Shown: positions 1 through 5,416 of the stretch, piece by piece | Layout of the letters: each line of letters begins with the position of its first letter | How positions within the stretch are numbered: position 1 is the first letter of the stretch | Source of the DNA: Oscillospiraceae bacterium | Lineage (GTDB): Bacteria; Bacillota; Clostridia; Oscillospirales; Ruminococcaceae | Direction of reading: 5' to 3' | Assembly (NCBI GenBank): GCA_900757485.1 | Contig: CAAEOA010000320.1 | Coordinates: forward strand, 1-5,509 | DNA length: 5,509 nt | Made by a program: the position numbers and the translations under genes | Notes under the pieces: generated by a model | Databases searched by the model: none | Seen by the model: the letters and a program-made list of their open reading frames with translations, nothing else | What the model was told of the DNA's origin: nothing

Positions 1-1412
1 CAATTTTGAAGAAAGAAAGTGAAAACAGCATAACACCGAATGTTGTGATATTTAGCGCGTACTACCGTGATGGTGAGAACACAGGTAGAACAGATTATGC
101 CGGAAGATTTGTTATTGAGGAAACGTCCGATGGAAAGACATGGAAGACAGCTTATTCGAGTGTAGCAGATGAGACCAGTGTTAACTACTATGCAGATTAC
201 ATTTTTGCGGATTCTGATGGAGTATTGGTTGCAGACAGCGACGGTTCACTGATTGGTGTCCGTTCAAAAGATATCGTAGGATTACGGTGCAGCTTGTACG
301 CATCGGGTGGAACCACGAATCTGATTGACACAGTCAAACTTGATGTTATCACAGAAGTCACGGCTCTGACACAGGAAGATATTTTGAAGCTCCTGACCAA
401 TGATGGAGAATGGAAAGGCGTTTACAGGGGCGCGGATGGGGAACTGTACATTTCATTCAGTGCCGCAATGGGCGGTTTGTTGAAGCTGGGAGGAAAAAAC
501 AATGGAAATGGTGTTTTGCATATTTACGATACCTACGGCAGGGTCAAAGCAACATTAAATTACAATGGACTTGTTGTCTATGATACACCATTAAATCCTG
601 ACACTACAACATCACAAAAATACTCGGGACTTCTTTTTAATGGAGCATCAATCAAACCAGTAGATGGAACAACAAATTTAACTGATGACGACGAGATTAT
701 TGAAATTGATACCGACGGAATATTTTATGGTAGGTATGTAAGTGACGATGGAAGTCCTATCTTTGACGCAGAATTTAGTATCTTATATGCATATAAATTT
801 GATTGCAATGATTTTTCTTGCAACGGTGGAAATGCAAAACTCGAAAGTGTTAAAACTGATTCTGCGGAAATCAAAGATGCAACGATTACAAATGCCATAA
901 TCACTAATCTAAAAAATGTAGTAATTACAAATTCAAGACTTGAAGGAGATGTTATAGGCAGTATTTCAGGCACAGCATCTCTTAAAAGTTTGAAATTAAC
1001 AAATCTCCAATCCGCCACAGATGGTGCAGCGTTAGTTGTCGGTTCTTCGGGAATGGTATTTAAGCGATCATCCTCATCCAAACGTTACAAGGATATCGGT
1101 GAATCCATAATTCCATCCGAAATCGAAGAATGGTACAAAATAGAACCAGTCTGGGCGAAATACAAAGACGGTTATCTTGCGGAAGGCGACGAAAACGAGG
1201 GACGCTATCTGCCTATGTTCATTGCGGAGGATGTAGAAGAACATTTTCCACAGGCAGCTACACATGTGAACAATCAGATAGAAGACTGGAACTATCGTAT
1301 GATGATCCCGGCAATGTTTGCAATGATTAAACAGCAAAAATCCGAAATAGACAACCTAAAAGAGGATATCAAAGAACTGAGAAAAATTATAAAAGAAATG
1401 AGAGGTGAATAA
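1..1412 (+). CDS. Phage tail spike / receptor-binding protein with C-terminal S74 intramolecular chaperone (5' partial)
   Basis: This is the distal part of a phage tail spike or antireceptor. The frame is open through base 3, so the gene enters from upstream; the TTG at 6 has no room for an SD and is not a credible start. Numbering residues from that TTG, about 10-118 look like an Ig-like module (FSAYYRDG, YAGRFVIEETSDGKTW). About 135-195 carry a Gly-rich element (KLGGKNNGNG, LHIYDTYG) common in Clostridial phage tail proteins. Residues 288-315 hold short ITN-type repeats that suggest a trimeric beta-helical stalk. From about 353 an S74 peptidase/chaperone domain begins with S357-S-K-R-Y-K362, matching the S-x-x-R-x-K Ser/Lys dyad at the self-cleavage site of endosialidase-type chaperones. 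Residues 441-466 form a charged heptad-like coiled coil. By family knowledge this domain trimerises the spike and is then cut off. The family call is confident; the receptor is unknown. Confidence 0.85.
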   Translation, partial: ILKKESENSITPNVVIFSAYYRDGENTGRTDYAGRFVIEETSDGKTWKTAYSSVADETSVNYYADYIFADSDGVLVADSDGSLIGVRSKDIVGLRCSLYASGGTTNLIDTVKLDVITEVTALTQEDILKLLTNDGEWKGVYRGADGELYISFSAAMGGLLKLGGKNNGNGVLHIYDTYGRVKATLNYNGLVVYDTPLNPDTTTSQKYSGLLFNGASIKPVDGTTNLTDDDEIIEIDTDGIFYGRYVSDDGSPIFDAEFSILYAYKFDCNDFSCNGGNAKLESVKTDSAEIKDATITNAIITNLKNVVITNSRLEGDVIGSISGTASLKSLKLTNLQSATDGAALVVGSSGMVFKRSSSSKRYKDIGESIIPSEIEEWYKIEPVWAKYKDGYLAEGDENEGRYLPMFIAEDVEEHFPQAATHVNNQIEDWNYRMMIPAMFAMIKQQKSEIDNLKEDIKELRKIIKEMRGE

Positions 1413-1413
1413 T

Positions 1414-1824
1414 ATGGCAGATGCATTAAATGTAAAGAAAATCAGCGCATTCGCAGACAACACGGCACCGGCAGATACAGATTGTTTCTTGACAGCTACG
1501 GGAGATGTGGCAAAGAAAACAACCGTTGCGCAGGCAAAAGAATTGTTTGGCGTCAATTCCGGACTGAAATTATTGGAAGTCACAACAGTCAAATTTAAAG
1601 CTCCATCTACTGCAAGCGGAGCATCTACAGGAACCATAACCACAGCATTTAACGTTGCCGATGGGGCCACTGTATTTGTCCCGATATACCTTGCGAGCGG
1701 ATGGCTTACACCCGCAAGCTGTTCGGCTGTTGCTGGCAAACTCAATGTAAGTTTCATCAATGCCACAACCGCAGTACATAGTACCGATGCAACATTTCTT
1801 GTTTTACAATTTGCTGAATTTTAG
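1414..1824 (+). CDS. Small putative tail-associated protein (136 aa)
   Basis: The start is the ATG at 1414, one base after the spike stop codon; the SD GAGGTG (1402-1407) sits 6 nt upstream, inside the end of the spike gene, so translation is probably coupled. A GTG at 1405 in the same frame overlaps this SD and is rejected. The first 40 residues (ISAFADNTAPADTDCFL, then GDVAKKTTVAQAKELFG) resemble an N-terminal segment seen at the start of various phage fibre or appendage proteins. The remainder is Ala/Thr/Ser-rich with alternating polar and hydrophobic residues, which suggests a beta-rich module (about residues 52-136). There is no signal peptide and no strong membrane segment, so it is not a holin. 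From its position between spike and lysin I infer a tail-tip or fibre accessory protein. The exact family is not recognised. Confidence 0.7.
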   Translation: MADALNVKKISAFADNTAPADTDCFLTATGDVAKKTTVAQAKELFGVNSGLKLLEVTTVKFKAPSTASGASTGTITTAFNVADGATVFVPIYLASGWLTPASCSAVAGKLNVSFINATTAVHSTDATFLVLQFAEF

Positions 1825-1841
1825 AAAGAGAGGACAAAAGA

Positions 1842-3509
1842 ATGCTCAAAGAAAATATCGCAGTACTCAGAAAAATCCTGTATGCGGTTGAAACCGGTGG
1901 ACAGGTATATGGAAAACAACGTTACAATGCGTTCATTGGTGCCGGTGCAAACACTCCGAACGAAAAAGCAATCACTATCGGAGCTGGTCAGTGGTATGCA
2001 GGCGAAGCCAAACGGCTCTTGCAGAAAATACAGAGAGGAAATCCGGCACTATTCAAAAAAATGGACACTCAGGGGCTTGAATCCGACCTGTTGAAAAAGA
2101 ACTGGTCTACCTATGCGATTTCCCCGTCATCCGCAAAAGCAAAATGTATCATTTCTATCATCAGTTCCGATCTCGGCATCAAATGTCAGGATGAGCTGAT
2201 GGAAGAACAGATTGCCGAATATTCTGAAAGTATCACGAAGAAATACGGAACCATGCCGGACGATGCCATGATGGAATGCATCAACATTATTCATCAGGGC
2301 GGCGCATCTGCATTACAGAGGATCCTGAGTAAGGTCAAAAAGCCTTATACTTCAGAAACCATTTATGCAGCATTGTGTACAGATCCAGCAGACCCGAGAC
2401 CGAATCAGGTCGGTGATTACACGACGAGACAGAAGAAAGTCATCGAGATGATTCGGGTATATGCAAAAAAGGAGGCAACACCAGTGACGAAAACAAAATT
2501 ACAAAAATTCACAGAACTCGGTGATTATTACGCAAACAATGGCGGCAATAAACCGTATCTGGAAAAACGCACAAACGCTTATCTTGATGATTTCCAGAAA
2601 AATGCCGGATATAACAATTACACCAAATTTGCCCGTGACGTAAATTCCTGGGGGCAACCGGGGTGTCAGGCACAACCTTGGTGCGCAGAGTATCAGTTCT
2701 GGAAGTTGGCGAAAGTCTTAGGTATTACAAAAGCATTGCAGATCATGGGTGGTGGATTCTACAACTGCAAGAGTGTTACAAACCACGCTAAATCCAATGG
2801 AACATGGCACAGCACACCAAAAGACGGAGCACTTGTTATCTTCCGTGATGGCTCTCACATCGGATCTGTCCGCTCTTATAGCAATACGTACATCTACACC
2901 AACGAAGGAAACACTTCAAGTGCAGCAGGAGTCATTGCAAACGGCGGATCCTGCCGAAATAAACGCTATCTTCGCAGCGATCCGGCAATCGATGGTTATG
3001 TTTGGATTGACTGGGGAGAAGAGAAAACTGTCGCAGAAACATGGAAAGCAACAGGCACAGCAACATCCACGGTTGACGACCTGTACATCCGCGAGACACC
3101 GAACGGATATGTTCTCGGACAGATCAACAAGGGAAATCGCGTAGAAATTAACGGTGAGAAATCCGGTATGTGGACGAAGGTCAAAGTTGCAGGAATCGGC
3201 ATCGGATGGGCGGCAACTAAGTATTTGCAAGTTGACAGAGCTAAAAGTAAACCGACTACAATCACCAATAAGCAGAACAAGACGCAACGTCTCTTTGTTG
3301 GAAAAGTAACGGCAACATCTACGGATGTTCGCACGTGGGCCGGTGGCAACTATCCGTCTATTAAGAAATGTCCTAAGCTTGTGAGAGGCAACCTTGTTGA
3401 CGTGATGAATTTCACTCAGAAAGCAACAAACGGTGCTTCATGGCACTATGTCCGCATTGCAGGCAAGTACTACGGATTTGTGGCTGCAAAAGATATTTGC
3501 AAAGTGTAA
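1842..3509 (+). CDS. Modular phage endolysin: lysozyme-like + CHAP-like + two SH3-like domains
   Basis: This predicted 555-aa peptidoglycan hydrolase would lyse the host cell or locally degrade its wall. The ATG at 1842 follows the SD GAGAGGA (1828-1834) by 7 nt. Residues 1-210 look like a lysozyme-like glycosidase: the candidate general acid is E17 in AVETGGQVYG, and ITIGAGQW at 44-51 resembles the TIGxG element of phage lysozymes. Residues 217-392 form a CHAP-like (Cys/His amidohydrolase/peptidase) domain with candidate catalytic C281 (QPWCAEYQFW), H339 (GSHIGSV) and E355 (TNEGN). Residues 401-465 and 484-555 are two SH3-like wall-binding modules (DDLYIRETPNG...GWAATKYL; STDVRTWAGGNY...YGFVAAKDI). 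There is no signal peptide, so export would need a holin or injury of the membrane; none is encoded here. Bond specificity of either catalytic domain cannot be read from sequence. A tail-associated lysin is a less likely alternative. Confidence 0.85.
   Translation: MLKENIAVLRKILYAVETGGQVYGKQRYNAFIGAGANTPNEKAITIGAGQWYAGEAKRLLQKIQRGNPALFKKMDTQGLESDLLKKNWSTYAISPSSAKAKCIISIISSDLGIKCQDELMEEQIAEYSESITKKYGTMPDDAMMECINIIHQGGASALQRILSKVKKPYTSETIYAALCTDPADPRPNQVGDYTTRQKKVIEMIRVYAKKEATPVTKTKLQKFTELGDYYANNGGNKPYLEKRTNAYLDDFQKNAGYNNYTKFARDVNSWGQPGCQAQPWCAEYQFWKLAKVLGITKALQIMGGGFYNCKSVTNHAKSNGTWHSTPKDGALVIFRDGSHIGSVRSYSNTYIYTNEGNTSSAAGVIANGGSCRNKRYLRSDPAIDGYVWIDWGEEKTVAETWKATGTATSTVDDLYIRETPNGYVLGQINKGNRVEINGEKSGMWTKVKVAGIGIGWAATKYLQVDRAKSKPTTITNKQNKTQRLFVGKVTATSTDVRTWAGGNYPSIKKCPKLVRGNLVDVMNFTQKATNGASWHYVRIAGKYYGFVAAKDICKV
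2469..2486 (+). promoter_or_regulatory. Internal SD and GTG start within the lysin gene
   Basis: AAGGAGG at 2469-2475 is a near-perfect match to the 16S anti-SD sequence. It stands 8 nt before a GTG at 2484 that is in frame with the lysin (codon 215). It is as strong as any SD in the window and falls in the linker between the lysozyme-like and CHAP-like domains. Confidence 0.55.
2484..3509 (+). CDS. Possible second lysin product from internal start: CHAP-like + two SH3-like domains (341 aa)
   Basis: Initiation at the internal GTG (2484) would give a 341-aa protein starting MTKTKLQKF. It would hold the complete CHAP-like domain and both SH3-like domains but lack the lysozyme-like domain. Several phage endolysins are known to make a shorter C-terminal product from an in-frame internal start, usually the wall-binding part, which assembles with the full-length enzyme. 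Here the shorter product would itself be catalytic, which is less usual. The alternative explanation is that the site is a relic of an ancestral stand-alone CHAP-SH3 lysin fused to an upstream lysozyme. The site is seen in the sequence; its use is inferred. Confidence 0.4.
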   Translation: MTKTKLQKFTELGDYYANNGGNKPYLEKRTNAYLDDFQKNAGYNNYTKFARDVNSWGQPGCQAQPWCAEYQFWKLAKVLGITKALQIMGGGFYNCKSVTNHAKSNGTWHSTPKDGALVIFRDGSHIGSVRSYSNTYIYTNEGNTSSAAGVIANGGSCRNKRYLRSDPAIDGYVWIDWGEEKTVAETWKATGTATSTVDDLYIRETPNGYVLGQINKGNRVEINGEKSGMWTKVKVAGIGIGWAATKYLQVDRAKSKPTTITNKQNKTQRLFVGKVTATSTDVRTWAGGNYPSIKKCPKLVRGNLVDVMNFTQKATNGASWHYVRIAGKYYGFVAAKDICKV

Positions 3510-3524
3510 CAAGTGTGATATAAT
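3497..3524 (+). promoter_or_regulatory. Candidate extended -10 promoter at the end of the lysin gene
   Basis: TGATATAAT at 3516-3524 is a perfect extended -10 (TGn-TATAAT). TTGCAA at 3497-3502 is a weak -35 with a 16-nt spacer; it lies within the last codons of the lysin, and the -10 lies just after its stop. Transcription would start near 3531 and point into the intergenic hairpins. The region is AT-rich, so a chance match is possible. Confidence 0.45.
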
Positions 3525-3542
3525 AAATATACCATAATTCAA

Positions 3543-3556
3543 CTCCTCCCCAGAGT
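3543..3556. repeat. 14-nt inverted repeat, left copy
   Basis: CTCCTCCCCAGAGT on the + strand is the exact reverse complement of 4485-4498. The two copies bracket the response regulator gene. This copy overlaps the C-rich hairpin loop of the candidate small RNA. Confidence 0.5.
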
Positions 3557-3573
3557 TTAAGCATGGACTCAAA

Positions 3574-3615
3574 AAAAGAGATGGTCTGTTTCTTCCTTGA
3601 CAGACCATCTCTTTT
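3574..3615. terminator. Convergent bidirectional intrinsic terminator
   Basis: A perfect 16-bp stem (3574-3589 with 3600-3615) encloses a 10-nt loop. Read on the - strand it is followed by seven T (A-run at 3571-3577), so it is strongest for the response regulator, whose stop lies 3 nt away. Read on the + strand the stem ends in TTTT, enough for a moderate terminator of the late phage transcript. Confidence 0.85.
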
Positions 3616-3618
3616 GCT

Positions 3619-4317
3619 TCACTTAATAATGTATTCCCAATATTGATTTTTAATATCCGCATATCCGTTCTTACGAATCAACACTTTATCCCCGGAAAAC
3701 ATCGTAAAATCAGAATCCAGCTTTTGCACATAATCCATGTTTACAACAAATGACTTATGGCAACGCAAAAACCGTTTATCAAGGTAAGGCTCAACCGACT
3801 TTAAAGTTGCATACATACTGTGCATAATCCCGTTCGTGCAATGAACAAAAACTTGCTTATCCCGTGCTTCGAGGTACTCGATTTTGTTCAATGGAATCCT
3901 TATAATGCAATCTCTGTGTCTGATTGTGAGCATCTTGTGTTTCATATCACTCAAGGTATTGTCAATCATAGAAAACATTCTTCCGTGTTCATTTCCCTTG
4001 ATGATATAATGCGTAAATTCAACATCCAACGCATCAAAAACAAAATCCTTGTGAGCTGTCCAGAAAGCAATTTTGCCCTTATATCCACACTCTCGGAGTT
4101 CTTTGGCAATATCCACGCCATTTTCGTTTTTAAGTATTACATCCAAGACAATCATATCAAACCATTTTCCGTCCTTAACATCATCTATCAAGGGTTCCCC
4201 ACTGAAATAACCGTCTATCGTATAATTCCGGTCACCGTTTTGCTTCAAAAACGGTTCAATCCGATGCTTAAAATACTCAACCTGTAGTTCACAATCGTCA
4301 CAAATAGCAATTTTCAT
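3619..4317 (-). CDS. LytTR-family response regulator (AgrA/LytR type), orphan
   Basis: This is a 232-aa cytoplasmic two-component response regulator. The ATG at 4317 is preferred because AAGGTG (4324-4329 on the - strand) lies 6 nt upstream; the GTG at 4326 overlaps that SD. The protein opens with MKIAICDD, giving the acidic pair D7-D8. The phosphoacceptor is D59 in MIVLDV, the switch Thr is T87 (FWTAH), and the conserved Lys is K107, here followed by Gly rather than the usual Pro. Residues about 133-232 form a LytTR DNA-binding domain (IPLNKIEYLEARDKQVFVHC, then RFLRCHKSFVVNMDYVQKL). Members of this family bind direct repeats upstream of quorum-sensing, bacteriocin and wall-related genes. 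No histidine kinase or peptide gene adjoins it in the window, so its input is unknown. It is convergent to the lysin and separated by a shared terminator. It could be prophage cargo or host chromosome. Confidence 0.93.
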   Translation of the reverse strand: MKIAICDDCELQVEYFKHRIEPFLKQNGDRNYTIDGYFSGEPLIDDVKDGKWFDMIVLDVILKNENGVDIAKELRECGYKGKIAFWTAHKDFVFDALDVEFTHYIIKGNEHGRMFSMIDNTLSDMKHKMLTIRHRDCIIRIPLNKIEYLEARDKQVFVHCTNGIMHSMYATLKSVEPYLDKRFLRCHKSFVVNMDYVQKLDSDFTMFSGDKVLIRKNGYADIKNQYWEYIIK

Positions 4318-4394
4318 AGTAATCACCTTCCGTTTATCGCCTACGCTTCAACTTTCATCAGATTATCCTCATCTAATCAATTAATTATGGTAAT

Positions 4395-4423
4395 ATAGTA
4401 GCACTGAAACGGAAATGTGTAAA
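4395..4423 (-). promoter_or_regulatory. Promoter of the response regulator gene
   Basis: On the - strand, TTTACA (4418-4423, five of six matches to the -35 consensus) is followed after exactly 17 nt by TACTAT (4395-4400). A TG dinucleotide stands one base before the -10 hexamer (extended -10). The resulting 5' leader is about 70 nt. It contains a small inverted repeat (GATTA/TAATC, about 4360-4377) and AATTAATT nearby, which could be operator or leader structure. Confidence 0.55.
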
Positions 4424-4424
4424 T

Positions 4425-4441
4425 AGTTCAGCAGAAGTTCG
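4425..4441. promoter_or_regulatory. Possible operator: AGTTC direct repeats beside the regulator promoter
   Basis: AGTTC occurs at 4425-4429 and again at 4436-4440, one helical turn (11 bp) apart and directly upstream of the -35 of the regulator promoter. LytTR proteins bind direct repeats often containing an AGTT core, but usually about 21-22 bp apart, so this is a weak autoregulation candidate. The middle also forms an imperfect dyad, TTCAGCAGAA. Confidence 0.2.
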
Positions 4442-4476
4442 AAAAAAATCGACATCTTAATACGTTGGTACAGCCT

Positions 4477-4498
4477 GCCAGATTACTCTGGGGAGGAG
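4477..4498 (+). promoter_or_regulatory. Orphan SD element in a small hairpin; right copy of 14-nt inverted repeat
   Basis: ACTCTGGGGAGGAG (4485-4498) contains a strong SD and is exactly complementary to 3543-3556. CCAGA (4478-4482) and TCTGG (4487-4491) form a 5-bp hairpin with a 4-nt loop that would partly hide the SD on a + strand transcript. A weak -10-like TGGTAATAT lies at 4388-4396, but no good -35 is seen, so expression is uncertain. Confidence 0.3.
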
Positions 4499-4506
4499 AT
4501 GTGATC

Positions 4507-4545
4507 GTGAATGCAGGTTTTGCCATAAAAAGAGCCGGGGAGTAA
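4507..4545 (+). other. Very short ORF behind the orphan SD (12 codons), doubtful
   Basis: A GTG at 4507 lies 8 nt after GGGGAGGAG and opens the frame MNAGFAIKRAGE, with its TAA inside the loop of the downstream hairpin at 4532-4557. The spacing is ideal but the peptide is too short to judge and resembles nothing I recognise. It may be a leader peptide, a remnant of a decayed gene, or chance. A second short frame just upstream (4427-4504, ending YSLPDYSGEEM) has no start codon. Otherwise I see no gene between 4327 and 4565. Confidence 0.15.
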
Positions 4546-4557
4546 AATCCTCGGCTC
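4527..4557 (-). terminator. Intrinsic terminator of the secreted protein / zinc-ribbon operon
   Basis: A 10-bp GC-rich stem (4532-4541 with 4548-4557, one G.T pair) encloses the loop GTAAAA. On the - strand it is followed by TTTTT (A-run at 4527-4531). It starts 8 nt after the stop of the zinc-ribbon gene. On the + strand there is no T-run, so it is directional. Confidence 0.85.
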
Positions 4558-4565
4558 GTTGCTGT

Positions 4566-4715
4566 TTATCCTTTGAAAATACGACCGCAACTTTTACATT
4601 GGTATTTTGTGGAGAACAATCCTTTACTAACGATCTGAACATTAGCACTACGACAAGTAAGAGCAGGGCATTTTATCTTTTGAGTCACTTTATCTATTTT
4701 CTTTCTTTTCCTCAT
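4566..4715 (-). CDS. 49-aa zinc-ribbon microprotein
   Basis: This small gene starts with the ATG at 4715, which overlaps the upstream stop as ATGA, and has SD GAGGG 7 nt before it inside the upstream coding sequence; translation is therefore probably coupled. The protein has a very basic start (MRKRKKIDK), then a four-Cys knuckle pair: C16-x4-C21 (CPALTC) and C40-x2-C43 (CKSCGRIFKG). The tail YQCKSCGRIF resembles the second half of zinc ribbons found in transposase N-termini and small transcription-related proteins, so it probably binds one zinc and may contact nucleic acid or protein. It has no membrane segment. It ends 8 nt before an intrinsic terminator, which supports a real gene. The family is not recognised; being so short it is easily missed by annotation. 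Confidence 0.75.
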   Translation of the reverse strand: MRKRKKIDKVTQKIKCPALTCRSANVQIVSKGLFSTKYQCKSCGRIFKG

Positions 4716-5230
4716 TTAACATCCCTCACGTTTTCGATATATTTTGGCATAAACCACGCTGAATTGTGACCGCTCCAATAGTCGATACCATAATCAATAA
4801 TTTCCCCATAAAGTGTCAAGTAAGTCCCTGGAACATAGTCTGTATTTTTGAAATCATAATCATTGGAGTATAGAATACCCACGTCATTGCCGCTTCCGTA
4901 GCTGTCGGTATCTTTTGAATAAATGCCAACAAGACTGCAATTACTGCTAAGATTATACTTTTCAGTCTTGTCGGAGATCATTAAATCATAAGGGTCTATT
5001 GTTGCAGTGCCTTCAACGTAAAGATCTATTTTGACAAACTGACCTTCCAGACTTTTCTTTGAGAAAGTAATATCTTCATACCACATTTCGGTACATTTTT
5101 TCTTGTATTCTTCCTCTGATAAAGAATTCATGTCTGTTTCTTCTTGAGTCATTTCAGCGTCTGCATAGACTTCTATGGGGCAAGCGCATAAAATTCCTGA
5201 CAGCATTGCAACTATAAGTTTTCTTCTCAT
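4712..5230 (-). CDS. Secreted 172-aa protein with probable OB-fold-like domain
   Basis: The ATG at 5230 follows a perfect SD, AAGGAGGA (5238-5245), by 7 nt. Residues 1-23 are a signal peptide: MRRK, then a hydrophobic core LIVAMLSGILCAC, then V21-Y-A23 as the likely signal peptidase I site. Cys at 15 and 17 give LCAC, a poor lipobox, so lipidation is less likely. Residues 24-45 are an acidic linker. Residues 46-170 (YKKKCTEMWYEDI, SLEGQFVKIDLYVEG, YVPGTYLTLYGEI, ending in MPKYIENV) have the rhythm of a tRNA_anti-like / OB-fold domain frequent in secreted Clostridial proteins of unknown function. C46 and C98 could pair after export. It is first gene of a two-gene operon with the zinc-ribbon gene. 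Secretion is well supported; the fold is inferred from pattern only. Confidence 0.85.
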   Translation of the reverse strand: MRRKLIVAMLSGILCACPIEVYADAEMTQEETDMNSLSEEEYKKKCTEMWYEDITFSKKSLEGQFVKIDLYVEGTATIDPYDLMISDKTEKYNLSSNCSLVGIYSKDTDSYGSGNDVGILYSNDYDFKNTDYVPGTYLTLYGEIIDYGIDYWSGHNSAWFMPKYIENVRDVK

Positions 5231-5261
5231 GGTGCATTCCTCCTTGGTAAAATTTGCATAT

Positions 5262-5295
5262 ATTATACCGCAAGAATCGACAATAGCATAGTCAA
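5262..5295 (-). promoter_or_regulatory. Candidate promoter of the secreted protein operon
   Basis: On the - strand a perfect TATAAT (5262-5267) lies 17 bp upstream of the SD. TTGACT (5290-5295) would be a good -35 but the spacer is 22 nt, too long for normal SigA use. The -10 is convincing, the -35 is not, so the promoter may need an activator or a different -35. Confidence 0.45.
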
Positions 5296-5371
5296 AACCG
5301 AAATATTTTTCATATTTTTATCCATTAAAAATGCAGTTTTATCGTTTTGCCCGATTAATTTGCACAAAAAG

Positions 5372-5380
5372 TGGTATAAC
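5372..5380 (+). promoter_or_regulatory. Candidate extended -10 promoter of the rightmost gene
   Basis: TGGTATAAC matches the extended -10 pattern (TGn-TATAAT, one mismatch) and lies 23 nt before the SD of the gene starting at 5417. No clear -35 stands 16-18 nt upstream. With the - strand promoter it makes the 186-bp gap 5231-5416 a divergent regulatory region; apart from AT-rich tracts nothing else is visible there. Confidence 0.4.
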
Positions 5381-5416
5381 TAAATACATAAATTATAGAC
5401 TAAAGAGGTATATATT

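Larger units (their letters stand above)
3531..3618 (+). ncRNA. Candidate small regulatory RNA with a C-rich loop
   Basis: Downstream of the extended -10 promoter the + strand can fold into two hairpins. The first has a 5-bp stem, AACTC (3541-3545) with GAGTT (3553-3557), and loop CTCCCCA; after one C.T mismatch the stem continues with TT/AA (3538-3539, 3559-3560). The second is the 16-bp stem of the convergent terminator (3574-3615). A short promoter-to-terminator unit with an exposed C-rich loop resembles Firmicute small RNAs that pair with SD sequences. No ORF of note lies within it. The + strand U-run after the second stem is only UUUU, so termination in this direction may be incomplete. 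It could instead be merely the lysin 3' UTR. Confidence 0.3.

Noticed and set aside
6..8. TTG as start of the spike gene
   Set aside because: The frame is open to the window edge, there is no SD, and the protein begins inside a domain; the gene is 5' partial.
1074..1337. 87-codon - strand frame with hydrophobic and Cys-rich stretches
   Set aside because: It is the complement of the S74 domain and has no SD; a shadow of codon bias.
3438..3662. 74-codon - strand frame over the lysin end and terminator
   Set aside because: It crosses the terminator, overlaps two real genes and has no SD at its start.
3820..4287. 155-codon + strand frame inside the response regulator
   Set aside because: It is antisense to a gene with clear receiver and LytTR motifs, has no SD and reads like no known domain; a coding shadow.
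3543..4498. Inverted 14-nt repeat as phage attachment site
   Set aside because: att cores are direct repeats; this pair is inverted and no integrase is in view, so the att reading is not supported.
4457..4648. 63-codon - strand frame across the terminator
   Set aside because: It is out of frame with the zinc-ribbon gene, runs through the terminator stem, and has no SD.
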